Shown: positions 1 through 6,527 of the stretch, piece after piece
Numbering within the stretch: the stretch's first letter is position 1
How the letters are laid out: the number at the start of each line of letters is the position of its first letter
Source: Bacteroidota bacterium
GTDB taxonomy: Bacteria > Bacteroidota > Ignavibacteria > UBA10030
Direction of reading: 5' to 3'
Assembly (NCBI GenBank): GCA_025455125.1
Contig: JALONE010000009.1
Location: 1-11,419 of the forward strand
DNA: 11,419 nucleotides
Notes under the pieces: model-generated
The model's database searches: none
Told to the model about the DNA's origin: nothing
The model's input: the letters and a program-made list of their open reading frames with translations, nothing else
Position numbers and translations under genes: made by a program

Positions 1-1681
1 CCCCTCCAACGTTCAATGCGGGAAGGTTTTTCCCGGCGATATCATAGCCGGCGATTTGCGGCGGCTCGCTCGGGAGAAGCCGAAGTTGGATGTTCCGTGC
101 AAGACGAGCCTCTTCCTGCGCGCGGATGCGGGATTCCTCGGCACGCTTCCGTTCGGTGATATCGCGATAGATGGCGTAGACGCCGATCTGCTTTCCGCCC
201 GTGACGATGGGGGCGCCCATGATCGACACGTCAATGAGCGAGCCGTCCTTCCGCCTTCGTTGTGAATCTGCCTCGATGCGCTCGCCGCCGATGACCGACT
301 TGGAAAAGAAATCCGCTTCGTTTCGAAGCTTCTTCGGCGCAACCAAATCGTTAATGAACTGACCGACCGCTTCCTCCCGCGTATATCCGAACATTTGGGT
401 GAATTCCGTGTTGACATTGACCACCCGATCGTCCGAATCATGGAGAACGATCGCTTCCGGCGCGCTGTTGAAGAGCTGCTCCAGATAGGCCTTCTGAACG
501 AGCAATTCCTCCTCCGCGCGCTTTCGTTCGCCGATATCCCGGTAGATGGCATAATCGCCGATCTGTACCCCCTCGTGAACGATCGGCGCACCCAGAACGG
601 AGACATCGATAAGGGTGCCGTCCTTCCGCATGCGTTTTGTGTCGAGCTCGATCCGTTCACCGCTTAAGACGCGCCGCGAGACGTCAGCGGCCTCCTGTTG
701 CAGCGACGCCGGAACGATGAGCGTGTTGATCTGCCGTCCGATGGCTTCTTCTCGCGTATAGCCGAACATACGCGAGAATTCGCGATTGATGTTTGCGATC
801 CGGTCTGTGTTGGAATGAAGCGCGATGGCTTCGGGTGCGCTGTTGAACAGCCGCTCGAAGTACGTCTTTTGGATTCGTAGTGCATCCTCCGCCTTCTTCC
901 GCTCGGTAATGTTGCGGTAGATGGCATACACGCCCATCTGTTTGCCGTCGTGCAGGATGGGCGCGCCCAAGATCGAAACATCGATAAGTTGGCCGTCCTT
1001 CCGACGGCGCTGGGATTCCGTCTCCACCTGCGTGCCGTGTATGACCTGATCGGAAAGGAAGGAGGCTTCATCCATGAACTCGGCTGGTGCGACCAGCTCG
1101 TTGAGCAGTCGTCCGACCGCTTCATCGCGTGCATAGCCGAACAGGCGTGTGAACTCCGCGTTGATATTGACCACGCGGTCGTTCGTGTCATGCAGGACGA
1201 CCGCCTCGGGGGCGCTGTTGAACAGCTGTTCGAGATAGGCTTTTTGCACGAGCAGTTCGTCTTCTGCCCGCTTCCGCTCGGTGATATCCTCGACAATGCC
1301 GTCGAAATACTGCAACGCGCCGTCTGCATCCCGGACGGCGATCGCCGTCTCCGACACAACGATTCGCGTGCTGTCCTTCTTCCGATACGAAAGCTCCTCG
1401 TTCTTGACGAACCCCTTCGCCGCCAGCTTGTCGCTGAACCGTTGGCGTTCCAGGGGATCAAGATACAGCGAGGAAACATCGATGGTCAGCAATTCGGTCA
1501 TGGTGTCGAAGCCCAGGATCTCCGCGAGCGCGGGATTGACTTCGATGAATCGTCCGGTGGGGCCCGGGGTACTGCGGAACAATCCAACAGGGATGTTGGC
1601 GGTAAGGGTGGCGTACCGTGCAGCGAGTTCTTCGAGCTGGATCAGACGGTCACTTGGTATGGAGGTCCGTGCAGTCGCCAT
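1..1681 (-). CDS. Multi-PAS sensor with C-terminal RsbU/SpoIIE-type PP2C phosphatase domain (3' end cut by window)
   Basis: Reading the minus strand from ATG at 1681 gives 560 open codons to the window edge. A first, divergent PAS domain lies at about residues 18-135. Three closely related PAS/PAC modules follow, with LFNSAPEA at 153, 278 and 403, FGY near 181, 306 and 431, and PAC ends of the form YAIYRDITERKRAEE. A short charged helix (511-530) leads into IQLRLLPSEPP (531-541) and a final NVGG, the usual opening of an RsbU/SpoIIE PP2C serine phosphatase, where GGDYYD is expected next. Proteins of this type sense a signal through PAS domains and dephosphorylate an anti-sigma-factor antagonist or similar partner; the partner is not visible here. 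No membrane segment is seen, so it is probably cytoplasmic. ATG 1681 is the only ATG after the upstream stop; it lies 18 bases after ychF and has no clear Shine-Dalgarno, suggesting translational coupling. Ligands of the PAS domains cannot be told. Confidence 0.9.
   Translation of the reverse strand, partial: MATARTSIPSDRLIQLEELAARYATLTANIPVGLFRSTPGPTGRFIEVNPALAEILGFDTMTELLTIDVSSLYLDPLERQRFSDKLAAKGFVKNEELSYRKKDSTRIVVSETAIAVRDADGALQYFDGIVEDITERKRAEDELLVQKAYLEQLFNSAPEAVVLHDTNDRVVNINAEFTRLFGYARDEAVGRLLNELVAPAEFMDEASFLSDQVIHGTQVETESQRRRKDGQLIDVSILGAPILHDGKQMGVYAIYRNITERKKAEDALRIQKTYFERLFNSAPEAIALHSNTDRIANINREFSRMFGYTREEAIGRQINTLIVPASLQQEAADVSRRVLSGERIELDTKRMRKDGTLIDVSVLGAPIVHEGVQIGDYAIYRDIGERKRAEEELLVQKAYLEQLFNSAPEAIVLHDSDDRVVNVNTEFTQMFGYTREEAVGQFINDLVAPKKLRNEADFFSKSVIGGERIEADSQRRRKDGSLIDVSIMGAPIVTGGKQIGVYAIYRDITERKRAEESRIRAQEEARLARNIQLRLLPSEPPQIAGYDIAGKNLPALNVGG
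137..1261 (-). repeat. Three tandem PAS/PAC modules with an exact 125-codon period
   Basis: Residues 141-265, 266-390 and 391-515 of the PAS-PP2C protein are three in-register modules of exactly 125 residues (375 bases each). Modules 1 and 3 share long identical stretches such as LLVQKAYLEQLFNSAPEA and QRRRKDG, while the middle module is more diverged (QKTYFERLFN, LHSNTDRIANIN). Synonymous positions differ often between modules 1 and 3, so the duplication looks old with protein-level constraint rather than a recent DNA duplication. This is an internal protein repeat, not a mobile element. Confidence 0.85.
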
Positions 1682-1699
1682 GGGTGTCGAAGGGGATCG

Positions 1700-2785
1700 T
1701 CAACTGTGCCTGATCGACATGATGTCGCCGTCCTTCACGATGTATTCCTTCCCTTCGAGGCGCCAATGTCCGGATTCCTTGGTCTTCGCGAACGAGCCTC
1801 CGGCCTCAATGAAGTGGTCGTAGTGCACCACCTCGGCGCGGATGAACTTCGCAAAGAAATCGGAATGGATCACGCCGGCCGCGTCCTGGGCATTCATGCC
1901 GTTGCGGATGGTCCAGGCGCGGCATTCATCTTCGCCGACCGTGAAGAACGATTGCAGTCCGAGCAACGCATACGATTCGCGGATCAGCGTGGTGAGCGCC
2001 GATTCGGTGATCCCATACTCTGACATGAACACCTGCGCTTCGTCGTCCGGCAGTTCGGACATCTCCAATTCGATCTTTCCGAAGAACGACACGACCGCGG
2101 TGTGTTTTCCTGTCTTGGCCGCCACGATCTTCTTCACGATGTCCTCCGCAGACGCTCGCTGCGTCTCGTCGAAATTCAACGCGATGAGCATCGGCTTGAT
2201 GGTGAGAAGCTGATAGGTCTTGAGGAAATGCAGCTCTTCCTTGACGAACTCGTGCTCGCGCAACGGCGTTTCCTTTTCGAGAATGGCGTGGCACCGTTCC
2301 AGCAAGGGGAGCTCACGCTTCGCCTGTTCGTCTCCGGACTTCATCATCTGCTTCTTCACGCGCTCAATGCGCGTCTCAAGCAACGCCAGGTCCGCAAGGA
2401 TGAACTCGGTCTCGAATGTCGTGATGTCGCGCAACGGATCGATGCTTCCGTCCGGATGAGGAACGAGTTCGTTCTCGAATACGCGGACGACCTGGACCAG
2501 CGCATCGTTGGTCTTTACATTCCCAAGGAAGTTCGTCGTGAATTGCGTCGAACCGGAATCCCCTTTCTTCAAGCCGACGACATCGACGAACTCGATGGTG
2601 GCGAAGACCGTGCTCTTCGGATTGAAAAGCGCGGCGCACCGGGACAGGCGCGCATCGGGGACCTTGACGACGGCATGATGCGTCTCTGCTTTTACGAGGG
2701 CGGTCGGATCAAGATGCGTCTTGGTGATCGTTTGGAACAGCGTGGACTTGCCACTGTAGGGGAGGCCGACGATTCCGATTTGCAT
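1700..2785 (-). CDS. ychF: YchF/OLA1-family ATPase, divergent (DUF933/TGS C-terminus)
   Basis: A 361-residue protein, the usual YchF length (about 363). The P-loop is GLPYSGKST (7-15) in place of the common GLPNVGKST. Switch II is DVVGLKKG (68-75), and the base-recognition motif is NFDE (204-207), the NxxE form that gives YchF/OLA1 proteins ATP rather than GTP preference. An alpha-helical insert occupies about 122-190. The C-terminal TGS-like domain is clear: FFTVGEDECRAWTIRNG (280-296), AAGVIHSDF (302-310), FIRAEVVHYD (314-323) and EGKEYIVKDGDIM (344-356). YchF-type proteins bind ribosomes and are linked to translation and stress responses. The stretch after switch II (GDSGSTQFTTNFLGNV) departs from the canonical GASKGEGLGN-type sequence, so this is a divergent member and need not be the housekeeping copy. 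It is probably transcribed with the downstream PAS-PP2C gene. A heptad-repeat array abuts its start codon. Confidence 0.9.
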   Translation of the reverse strand: MQIGIVGLPYSGKSTLFQTITKTHLDPTALVKAETHHAVVKVPDARLSRCAALFNPKSTVFATIEFVDVVGLKKGDSGSTQFTTNFLGNVKTNDALVQVVRVFENELVPHPDGSIDPLRDITTFETEFILADLALLETRIERVKKQMMKSGDEQAKRELPLLERCHAILEKETPLREHEFVKEELHFLKTYQLLTIKPMLIALNFDETQRASAEDIVKKIVAAKTGKHTAVVSFFGKIELEMSELPDDEAQVFMSEYGITESALTTLIRESYALLGLQSFFTVGEDECRAWTIRNGMNAQDAAGVIHSDFFAKFIRAEVVHYDHFIEAGGSFAKTKESGHWRLEGKEYIVKDGDIMSIRHS

Positions 2786-2789
2786 GGGG

Positions 2790-2824
2790 GAGTTGGGAGT
2801 TCAGAATTGGGAGTTAGGAATTGG
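2790..2824 (-). repeat. Five degenerate heptanucleotide repeats directly upstream of ychF
   Basis: Read on the minus strand toward the ychF start, the bases split into five consecutive in-phase heptads with consensus YNAAYTC (for example CCAATTC at 2824-2818 and at 2810-2804, CTAACTC at 2817-2811). Four C residues separate the last heptad from ATG at 2785. The coding-strand sequence holds a single G, so the leader RNA should be unstructured. It occupies the place where a Shine-Dalgarno would be. A similar array precedes plsC at 4543-4605. Confidence 0.8.
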
Positions 2825-2845
2825 ACGAAAACGAGCGACCAGAAC

Positions 2846-2874
2846 AATATACGGAGGTGATGCTCCTAAATCAT
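2846..2874 (-). promoter_or_regulatory. Tentative promoter for the ychF operon
   Basis: On the minus strand, TATATT (2851-2846) is a good -10-like hexamer. It is preceded, at a 17-base spacer, by a weak -35-like ATGATT (2874-2869). Transcription starting near 2839 would give a leader of about 54 bases containing the heptad array. The call rests on one good hexamer and the spacing only. Confidence 0.3.
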
Positions 2875-2970
2875 CTTGTTTTCACGATCACACGCGAGAA
2901 TCGGCTTTCCTCTGAAGCTCCGGAATGGTAAATTCTGCCTCGGGGTAACCTCATCCAAGGAACCATTGCT

Positions 2971-4560
2971 ATGAACAGTTTTCGAAGTTCTCTTCTGCTT
3001 GTCTGCGGCGTGGCGCTGTTTCAGTATGGCTGCTCCTCGCTGAAGCCTTCGCGTGAAGACACCGCTCCGGTGATCCCCTCCGCGGAGCGCGAATTCCGCG
3101 GCGTTTGGGTGGCGACCGTGGCCAACATTGATTGGCCCAGCAAACCCGGGTTGACCACGGAAGAGCAGCAACGCGAAGCCCTTACGATCCTGGATTCGTG
3201 TGTTGCCCTCAACATGAATGCCGTGGTCTTCCAGGTGCGGCCACATGCGGATGCGATGTATCAAAGCGCACTCGAACCATGGTCGTACTATCTGACCGGC
3301 CAGCAGGGCGTCGCTCCCGAGCCGCACTATGATCCGCTGACGTTCTGGGTGAGCGAATCGCACAAGCGCGGACTTGAATTGCACGCGTGGTTCAATCCGT
3401 ATCGAGCGCAGTTGCCGCGGGGCGGCGAGATCACAGAGCATTCTCTCGTGAAGAAGAAGCCCCACCTCGCGAAGCTTCTTCCGAATGGGACATACTGGCT
3501 CGACCCGGCGAACAAAGAAACGCAGGATCATTCCTACGCGGTAATCATGGATGTCGTTCGACGCTATGATGTGGACGGGATTCATTTTGACGATTACTTC
3601 TATCCGTACGGCGATGGAAATTTTCCGGATGACGATACGTGGAACGCCTATGTTGCAAGTGGCGGGTCTTTAAGCCGGGGTGACTGGCGCCGTGCGTCGG
3701 TCAACACATTCGTCAAGCGCGTATACGATGGCATCAAGAAGGAAAAGCCGTTCGTGAAGTTTGGACTTAGCCCCTTCGGCATCTGGCGTCCGGGCAATCC
3801 CCCGTCGATCAGCGGATTCGATCAGTACAACGGCCTGTATGCCGATGCGAAGTTATGGCTGAACGAAGGTTGGGTCGACTACTGGACGCCGCAGTTGTAC
3901 TGGCCGGTGAATCAGATCCCGCAAAGTTTTCCGGTATTGCTCGGATGGTGGACGCGCGAAAACCCAAAGCAGCGGAACATCTGGCCCGGAATGATCGTTG
4001 GCCGCATGACGGACGACAAGGGGACAGACGAGATCATCAATCAGATCATGATCACGCGCGGGTTCGTTCCCGAAGGACCGGGTCATGTTCATTTCAGCAT
4101 GAAGGCGTTCTTGCGGGACAGCACGGCATTGAATGAGGGACTGAAGCGAGGACCGTATCGGCAGGACGCGCTCGTGCCCCCCTCGCCTTGGCTGGATGAC
4201 GAAGCGCCAACCGTGCCGCTCGTGACAACCACCATCGTGAACGACACAGTGCGGATCGCATGGACGCATGCCGCGCCTGTCGATGTCTTCCGGTGGGTCG
4301 TGTATTTCAAGTACAACACCGCTTGGCAGTATGTCATCGTGAATAATGCTGATCGCGAATACATTCTGCCGATGACACGTACGGTTGTCGAACGCACACG
4401 AACACGCCGAGCCCAGGAAGAGCAAGTCACGGAGAGGAACGAGGTCCTGATGGGGATCGCGGTGAGCGCCGTCGATCGCGTGGGAAATGAATCCGAGAAA
4501 GCCATCGTGTCCGGTATCCCCGCACCACTTAGCCAACAAATCCCAATCAACAATCAATAA
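2971..4560 (+). CDS. GHL10/YddW-family glycosidase-like lipoprotein with C-terminal Fn3-like domain
   Basis: A 529-residue protein of the DUF187/GHL10 (COG1649) family. Family hallmarks are EFRGVWVATVANIDWPS (41-57), QVRPHADAMY (88-97), HAWFNPYR (138-145), the acidic strand VDGIHFDDYFYPYG (201-214), GLSPFGIWRPG (265-275) and WVDYWTPQLYWPV (301-313). Residues 411-515 look like a fibronectin-III-type domain (APTVPLV, RWVVYFKY, GIAVSAVDRVGNESE). The N-terminus has a hydrophobic stretch ending in FQYGC; Cys21 is a plausible but imperfect lipobox, so the protein is probably envelope-anchored. The family relative YddW/DigH of E. coli acts on denuded peptidoglycan glycan strands; a role in envelope glycan processing is inferred, and dietary-type polysaccharide is possible. 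ATG 2971 has AAGGAA eight bases upstream. The last codons, including TAA, lie inside the heptad array before plsC, so the C-terminal tail (IPINNQ) is repeat-encoded. Confidence 0.88.
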   Translation: MNSFRSSLLLVCGVALFQYGCSSLKPSREDTAPVIPSAEREFRGVWVATVANIDWPSKPGLTTEEQQREALTILDSCVALNMNAVVFQVRPHADAMYQSALEPWSYYLTGQQGVAPEPHYDPLTFWVSESHKRGLELHAWFNPYRAQLPRGGEITEHSLVKKKPHLAKLLPNGTYWLDPANKETQDHSYAVIMDVVRRYDVDGIHFDDYFYPYGDGNFPDDDTWNAYVASGGSLSRGDWRRASVNTFVKRVYDGIKKEKPFVKFGLSPFGIWRPGNPPSISGFDQYNGLYADAKLWLNEGWVDYWTPQLYWPVNQIPQSFPVLLGWWTRENPKQRNIWPGMIVGRMTDDKGTDEIINQIMITRGFVPEGPGHVHFSMKAFLRDSTALNEGLKRGPYRQDALVPPSPWLDDEAPTVPLVTTTIVNDTVRIAWTHAAPVDVFRWVVYFKYNTAWQYVIVNNADREYILPMTRTVVERTRTRRAQEEQVTERNEVLMGIAVSAVDRVGNESEKAIVSGIPAPLSQQIPINNQ

Positions 4561-4605
4561 TCAACACTCAGAAATCCCCAATCCCTAATCCACAATCCGC
4601 AATTG
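4543..4605 (+). repeat. Nine degenerate heptanucleotide repeats between the GHL10 gene and plsC
   Basis: Bases 4543-4605 divide without a gap into nine seven-base units with consensus NNAATCN (for example ACAATCA at 4550, CCAATCC at 4578, CTAATCC at 4585, ACAATCC at 4592). Three C residues then precede the plsC ATG at 4609. The array contains only three G residues on the coding strand. It begins inside the end of the upstream coding region and includes that gene's TAA (4558-4560). No Shine-Dalgarno is present. The layout matches the array before ychF. It resembles in kind the short tandemly repeated heptamers described from cyanobacteria, but no relationship is claimed. Confidence 0.85.
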
Positions 4606-4608
4606 CCC

Positions 4609-5373
4609 ATGGTTCGCTCCGCCATCACCTGGTCGACGACGGCATTCCTGATCCTGATCTGGCTCCCGTTGCTTGCGATCCGCCGTTTGCTCGATCGCGA
4701 TCCGGTTCACTATCGGACGGGCTATCTGTTCCGCGGTCTCGGAAAGGCGCTGACGAAAGCGAATCCATCCTGGAAACTGCACATCACAGGAGAGACGATC
4801 GACGATCCGCGTCGGCCCTATGTGGTCGTCTCGAATCATCAGTCGCTGGCGGACATTCCGCTGATCAGCAATCTTCCGTGGGAGATGAAGTGGATGGGGA
4901 AGAAGGAACTCTTTCGGATTCCCATTGTCGGATGGATGATGTCGTTGGCAGGAGACATCCCCGTTGACCGGAAGAACGCTCGGAGCGGGGCGCAGGCGCT
5001 CATCCAGGCGCAGCGCTATCTCGAACGGAACTGTTCGGTGATGATGTTTCCGGAAGGGACGAGAACGCTCGATGGACGCGTCCGTGCATTCAATGACGGC
5101 GCGTTCCATCTTGCTATACGGGCAAAGGCCGCAGTGCTTCCGCTGGTGATCGAAGGGTCATTCGACTGTATCCCGAAGAATTCCTGGAAGTTCGGAAAGC
5201 CTTCGGACGTTCAACTCAAAGTTCTTCCCCCCATTGAGACGGCCCACCTGACGATGAACGACCTCGGTTCGCTGCGCGATCAGGCGCGCAGAGCGATCAT
5301 GAAACAGGTGGCGGAATGGCGGGGTGTTTCGATTGAACGCGTCGATGGAACCGTGCCGTTGGACAAACTTTAG
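4609..5373 (+). CDS. plsC: PlsC-type 1-acyl-sn-glycerol-3-phosphate acyltransferase
   Basis: A 254-residue member of the lysophospholipid acyltransferase (PlsC/AGPAT) family, which moves an acyl chain onto the sn-2 position of lysophosphatidic acid during phospholipid synthesis at the inner membrane. Motif I is NHQSLAD (76-82) with catalytic His77 and Asp82. Motif II lies around GDIPVDRKN (115-123), motif III is FPEGTRT (147-153) and motif IV is LPLVIEGS (177-184). A hydrophobic segment at about residues 8-25 (TWSTTAFLILIWLPLLAI) is a likely membrane anchor. ATG 4609 is preferred over an in-frame TTG at 4603 because the TTG lies inside the heptad array. The gene starts 48 bases after the GHL10 gene and may be cotranscribed with it. 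The exact acyl acceptor cannot be read from sequence. Confidence 0.92.
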   Translation: MVRSAITWSTTAFLILIWLPLLAIRRLLDRDPVHYRTGYLFRGLGKALTKANPSWKLHITGETIDDPRRPYVVVSNHQSLADIPLISNLPWEMKWMGKKELFRIPIVGWMMSLAGDIPVDRKNARSGAQALIQAQRYLERNCSVMMFPEGTRTLDGRVRAFNDGAFHLAIRAKAAVLPLVIEGSFDCIPKNSWKFGKPSDVQLKVLPPIETAHLTMNDLGSLRDQARRAIMKQVAEWRGVSIERVDGTVPLDKL

Positions 5374-5379
5374 TTTGTC
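5362..5379. terminator. Perfect inverted repeat at the convergent plsC / oxidoreductase junction
   Basis: GACAAACT (5362-5369), a two-base spacer and AGTTTGTC (5372-5379) form an eight-bp perfect stem (or seven bp with a four-base loop). It spans the plsC stop (TAG 5371-5373) and reaches into the stop of the minus-strand oxidoreductase (TGA 5380-5378). A symmetric hairpin here could act on transcripts from both sides. There is no T-tract on either strand, so a classical intrinsic terminator is not shown; RNA 3'-end protection is an alternative. Confidence 0.45.
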
Positions 5380-6433
5380 ATATTGAACCCAGCGCGATCG
5401 TTCTCCTCTCGGTATTGCTCCGTTTCGCTGCTTCAATGATCTGAATGACACGAAGTCCATCCTCTGCGGGAACGGCCGGCGGCTTGCCGTTCACGATCGC
5501 TTCGTAGACGTTCTCGTAGTATGCGGGATAATTTCCAGGGAGCGTTTCAATCGTGGTCGTCGCGCGGAGCCCTTTCCGCTCCGTGGTCATTGTCCCCCAC
5601 CATCGTTTCTCCTCTCTCCCCCAATTGCTGTCGCCGGGCAATTCGCCGTTCTTCAACGCCTCCTCTTGCGGATCGATCCCGTATTTGTAGAATGAACCCT
5701 CGTCACCATGAATGATGTACCGCGGTCCCTGTTCGCAGACAAGCAAGCTTGCTCTGATAGAAACGCTGGTATCTGAGTAATGCAGATGGATGTCGTGCCA
5801 ATCATCAACCCCGCTCCCTGAACGGCGGATGCCAAGATGGGCCGTGACCGCCTCCGGCATCCCGAACAGCACCAAGGCTTGATCGATCATATGTGAGCCA
5901 AGATTATACAACAGCCCCGCCCCCGATTCAGGACGCTCTTTCCAGGTGTTCTCGGGAACGATCGGCCGATACCGGTCGAAGTGTGCCTCGTATTGAACGA
6001 TACGGCCGAGCGAACCCTCCTGGAGGAGCCTCTGAACCGTGAGAAAGTCTCCATCCCAGCGCCGATTGTGAAACACGCTCAACAACCTGTCGGCCCGGCG
6101 AGCTTCGCTGATCAGCGTCTTCGCCTGTTCAACGGTTTGGGTGAATGGCTTTTCCACCACCACATGTTTGCCTGCCTGCAGTGCGCGGAGTGCCAGGTCG
6201 AAGTGGGTGTCGTCCGGTGTGTTGACGATGACGAGGTCGATCGCGGGATCGTTGAGCAGATCTTCAAAGCGTGTGGAGACGCTGACAGCGGGGATGCCAA
6301 CGTGCGCGGACATCGGGCTTCGTCGGCAGATGCGTGCGATCCGGAATCGGGAATCAGCGGAAAGCAATGGGGCATGGAAGATCCTGCCGGACATGCCAAA
6401 GGACGCGAGAGCGACGACGATGGTCTGATTCAT
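5378..6433 (-). CDS. Gfo/Idh/MocA oxidoreductase, IolW/YdgJ-like (scyllo-inositol dehydrogenase type)
   Basis: A 351-residue cytoplasmic NAD(P)-dependent oxidoreductase with no export signal. The Rossmann start is VVALASFGMSGRIFHAPLL (6-24), followed by LVIVNTPDDTH (67-77), the catalytic VVVEKPFTQT (91-100, Lys95), SVFHNRRWDGDFLTVQ (119-134), GAGLLYNLGSHMIDQALVLFG (171-191, with His181 and Asp184) and GPRYIIHGDEGSFYKYGID (236-254). These later blocks closely follow my recollection of B. subtilis IolW (YvaA), an NADP-dependent scyllo-inositol dehydrogenase. Relatives in this subfamily also act on other sugars and cyclitols, so the substrate is open. The usual GLIGFG glycines are partly replaced (ALASFG). 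ATG 6433 is chosen because it places the Rossmann strand at the usual position; ATG 6451 (six residues longer) is possible, and the open frame further upstream is antisense to the DUF1080 gene. The gene is divergent from the glycoside operon and may supply its reductive step. Confidence 0.88.
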   Translation of the reverse strand: MNQTIVVALASFGMSGRIFHAPLLSADSRFRIARICRRSPMSAHVGIPAVSVSTRFEDLLNDPAIDLVIVNTPDDTHFDLALRALQAGKHVVVEKPFTQTVEQAKTLISEARRADRLLSVFHNRRWDGDFLTVQRLLQEGSLGRIVQYEAHFDRYRPIVPENTWKERPESGAGLLYNLGSHMIDQALVLFGMPEAVTAHLGIRRSGSGVDDWHDIHLHYSDTSVSIRASLLVCEQGPRYIIHGDEGSFYKYGIDPQEEALKNGELPGDSNWGREEKRWWGTMTTERKGLRATTTIETLPGNYPAYYENVYEAIVNGKPPAVPAEDGLRVIQIIEAAKRSNTERRTIALGSI

Positions 6434-6466
6434 GATGATCGAGAGAGTCATTACTTTAAACAAATG

Positions 6467-6497
6467 TTGAATGCAAGGCAAGCATCGCTTACATTCC
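6467..6497 (+). promoter_or_regulatory. Tentative promoter for the DUF1080-led operon
   Basis: TTGAAT (6467-6472) and TACATT (6490-6495) are separated by 17 bases. The same bases can be read as the Bacteroidota pattern, with TTG followed 20 bases later by TACATTCC, a partial TAnnTTTG. A start near 6502 would leave a short leader carrying AAAGGAAG before ATG 6528. The TTG-to-element distance equals that of the promoter before the TonB receptor. Neither hexamer is perfect. Confidence 0.35.
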
Positions 6498-6527
6498 GCT
6501 GTCCCATTTCTCATGAAAGGAAGCGGT

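Noticed and set aside
664..1479. Long open frame on the minus strand (also 13-660) in the PAS region
   Set aside because: Off-frame shadow rich in Arg and Ser. The true frame from ATG 1681 gives clear PAS/PAC motifs and runs into the PP2C start.
950..2023. 357-codon plus-strand open frame across the PAS-PP2C and ychF genes
   Set aside because: Antisense to two well-supported genes, with no recognisable domain; its length follows from the codon bias of the opposite strand.
2860..2931. Possible 23-codon leader ORF (ATG 2860, TAA 2929-2931) just after GGAGG in the ychF/GHL10 intergenic region
   Set aside because: GGAGG is only two bases from the ATG, too close to work well, and the peptide has no regulatory-looking codon run. 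It could be chance; GGAGGTGATGCTCC is also a weak dyad.
4089..4557. Minus-strand open frames opposite the GHL10 gene
   Set aside because: Shadows of a well-supported coding region, with no domain and no start context.
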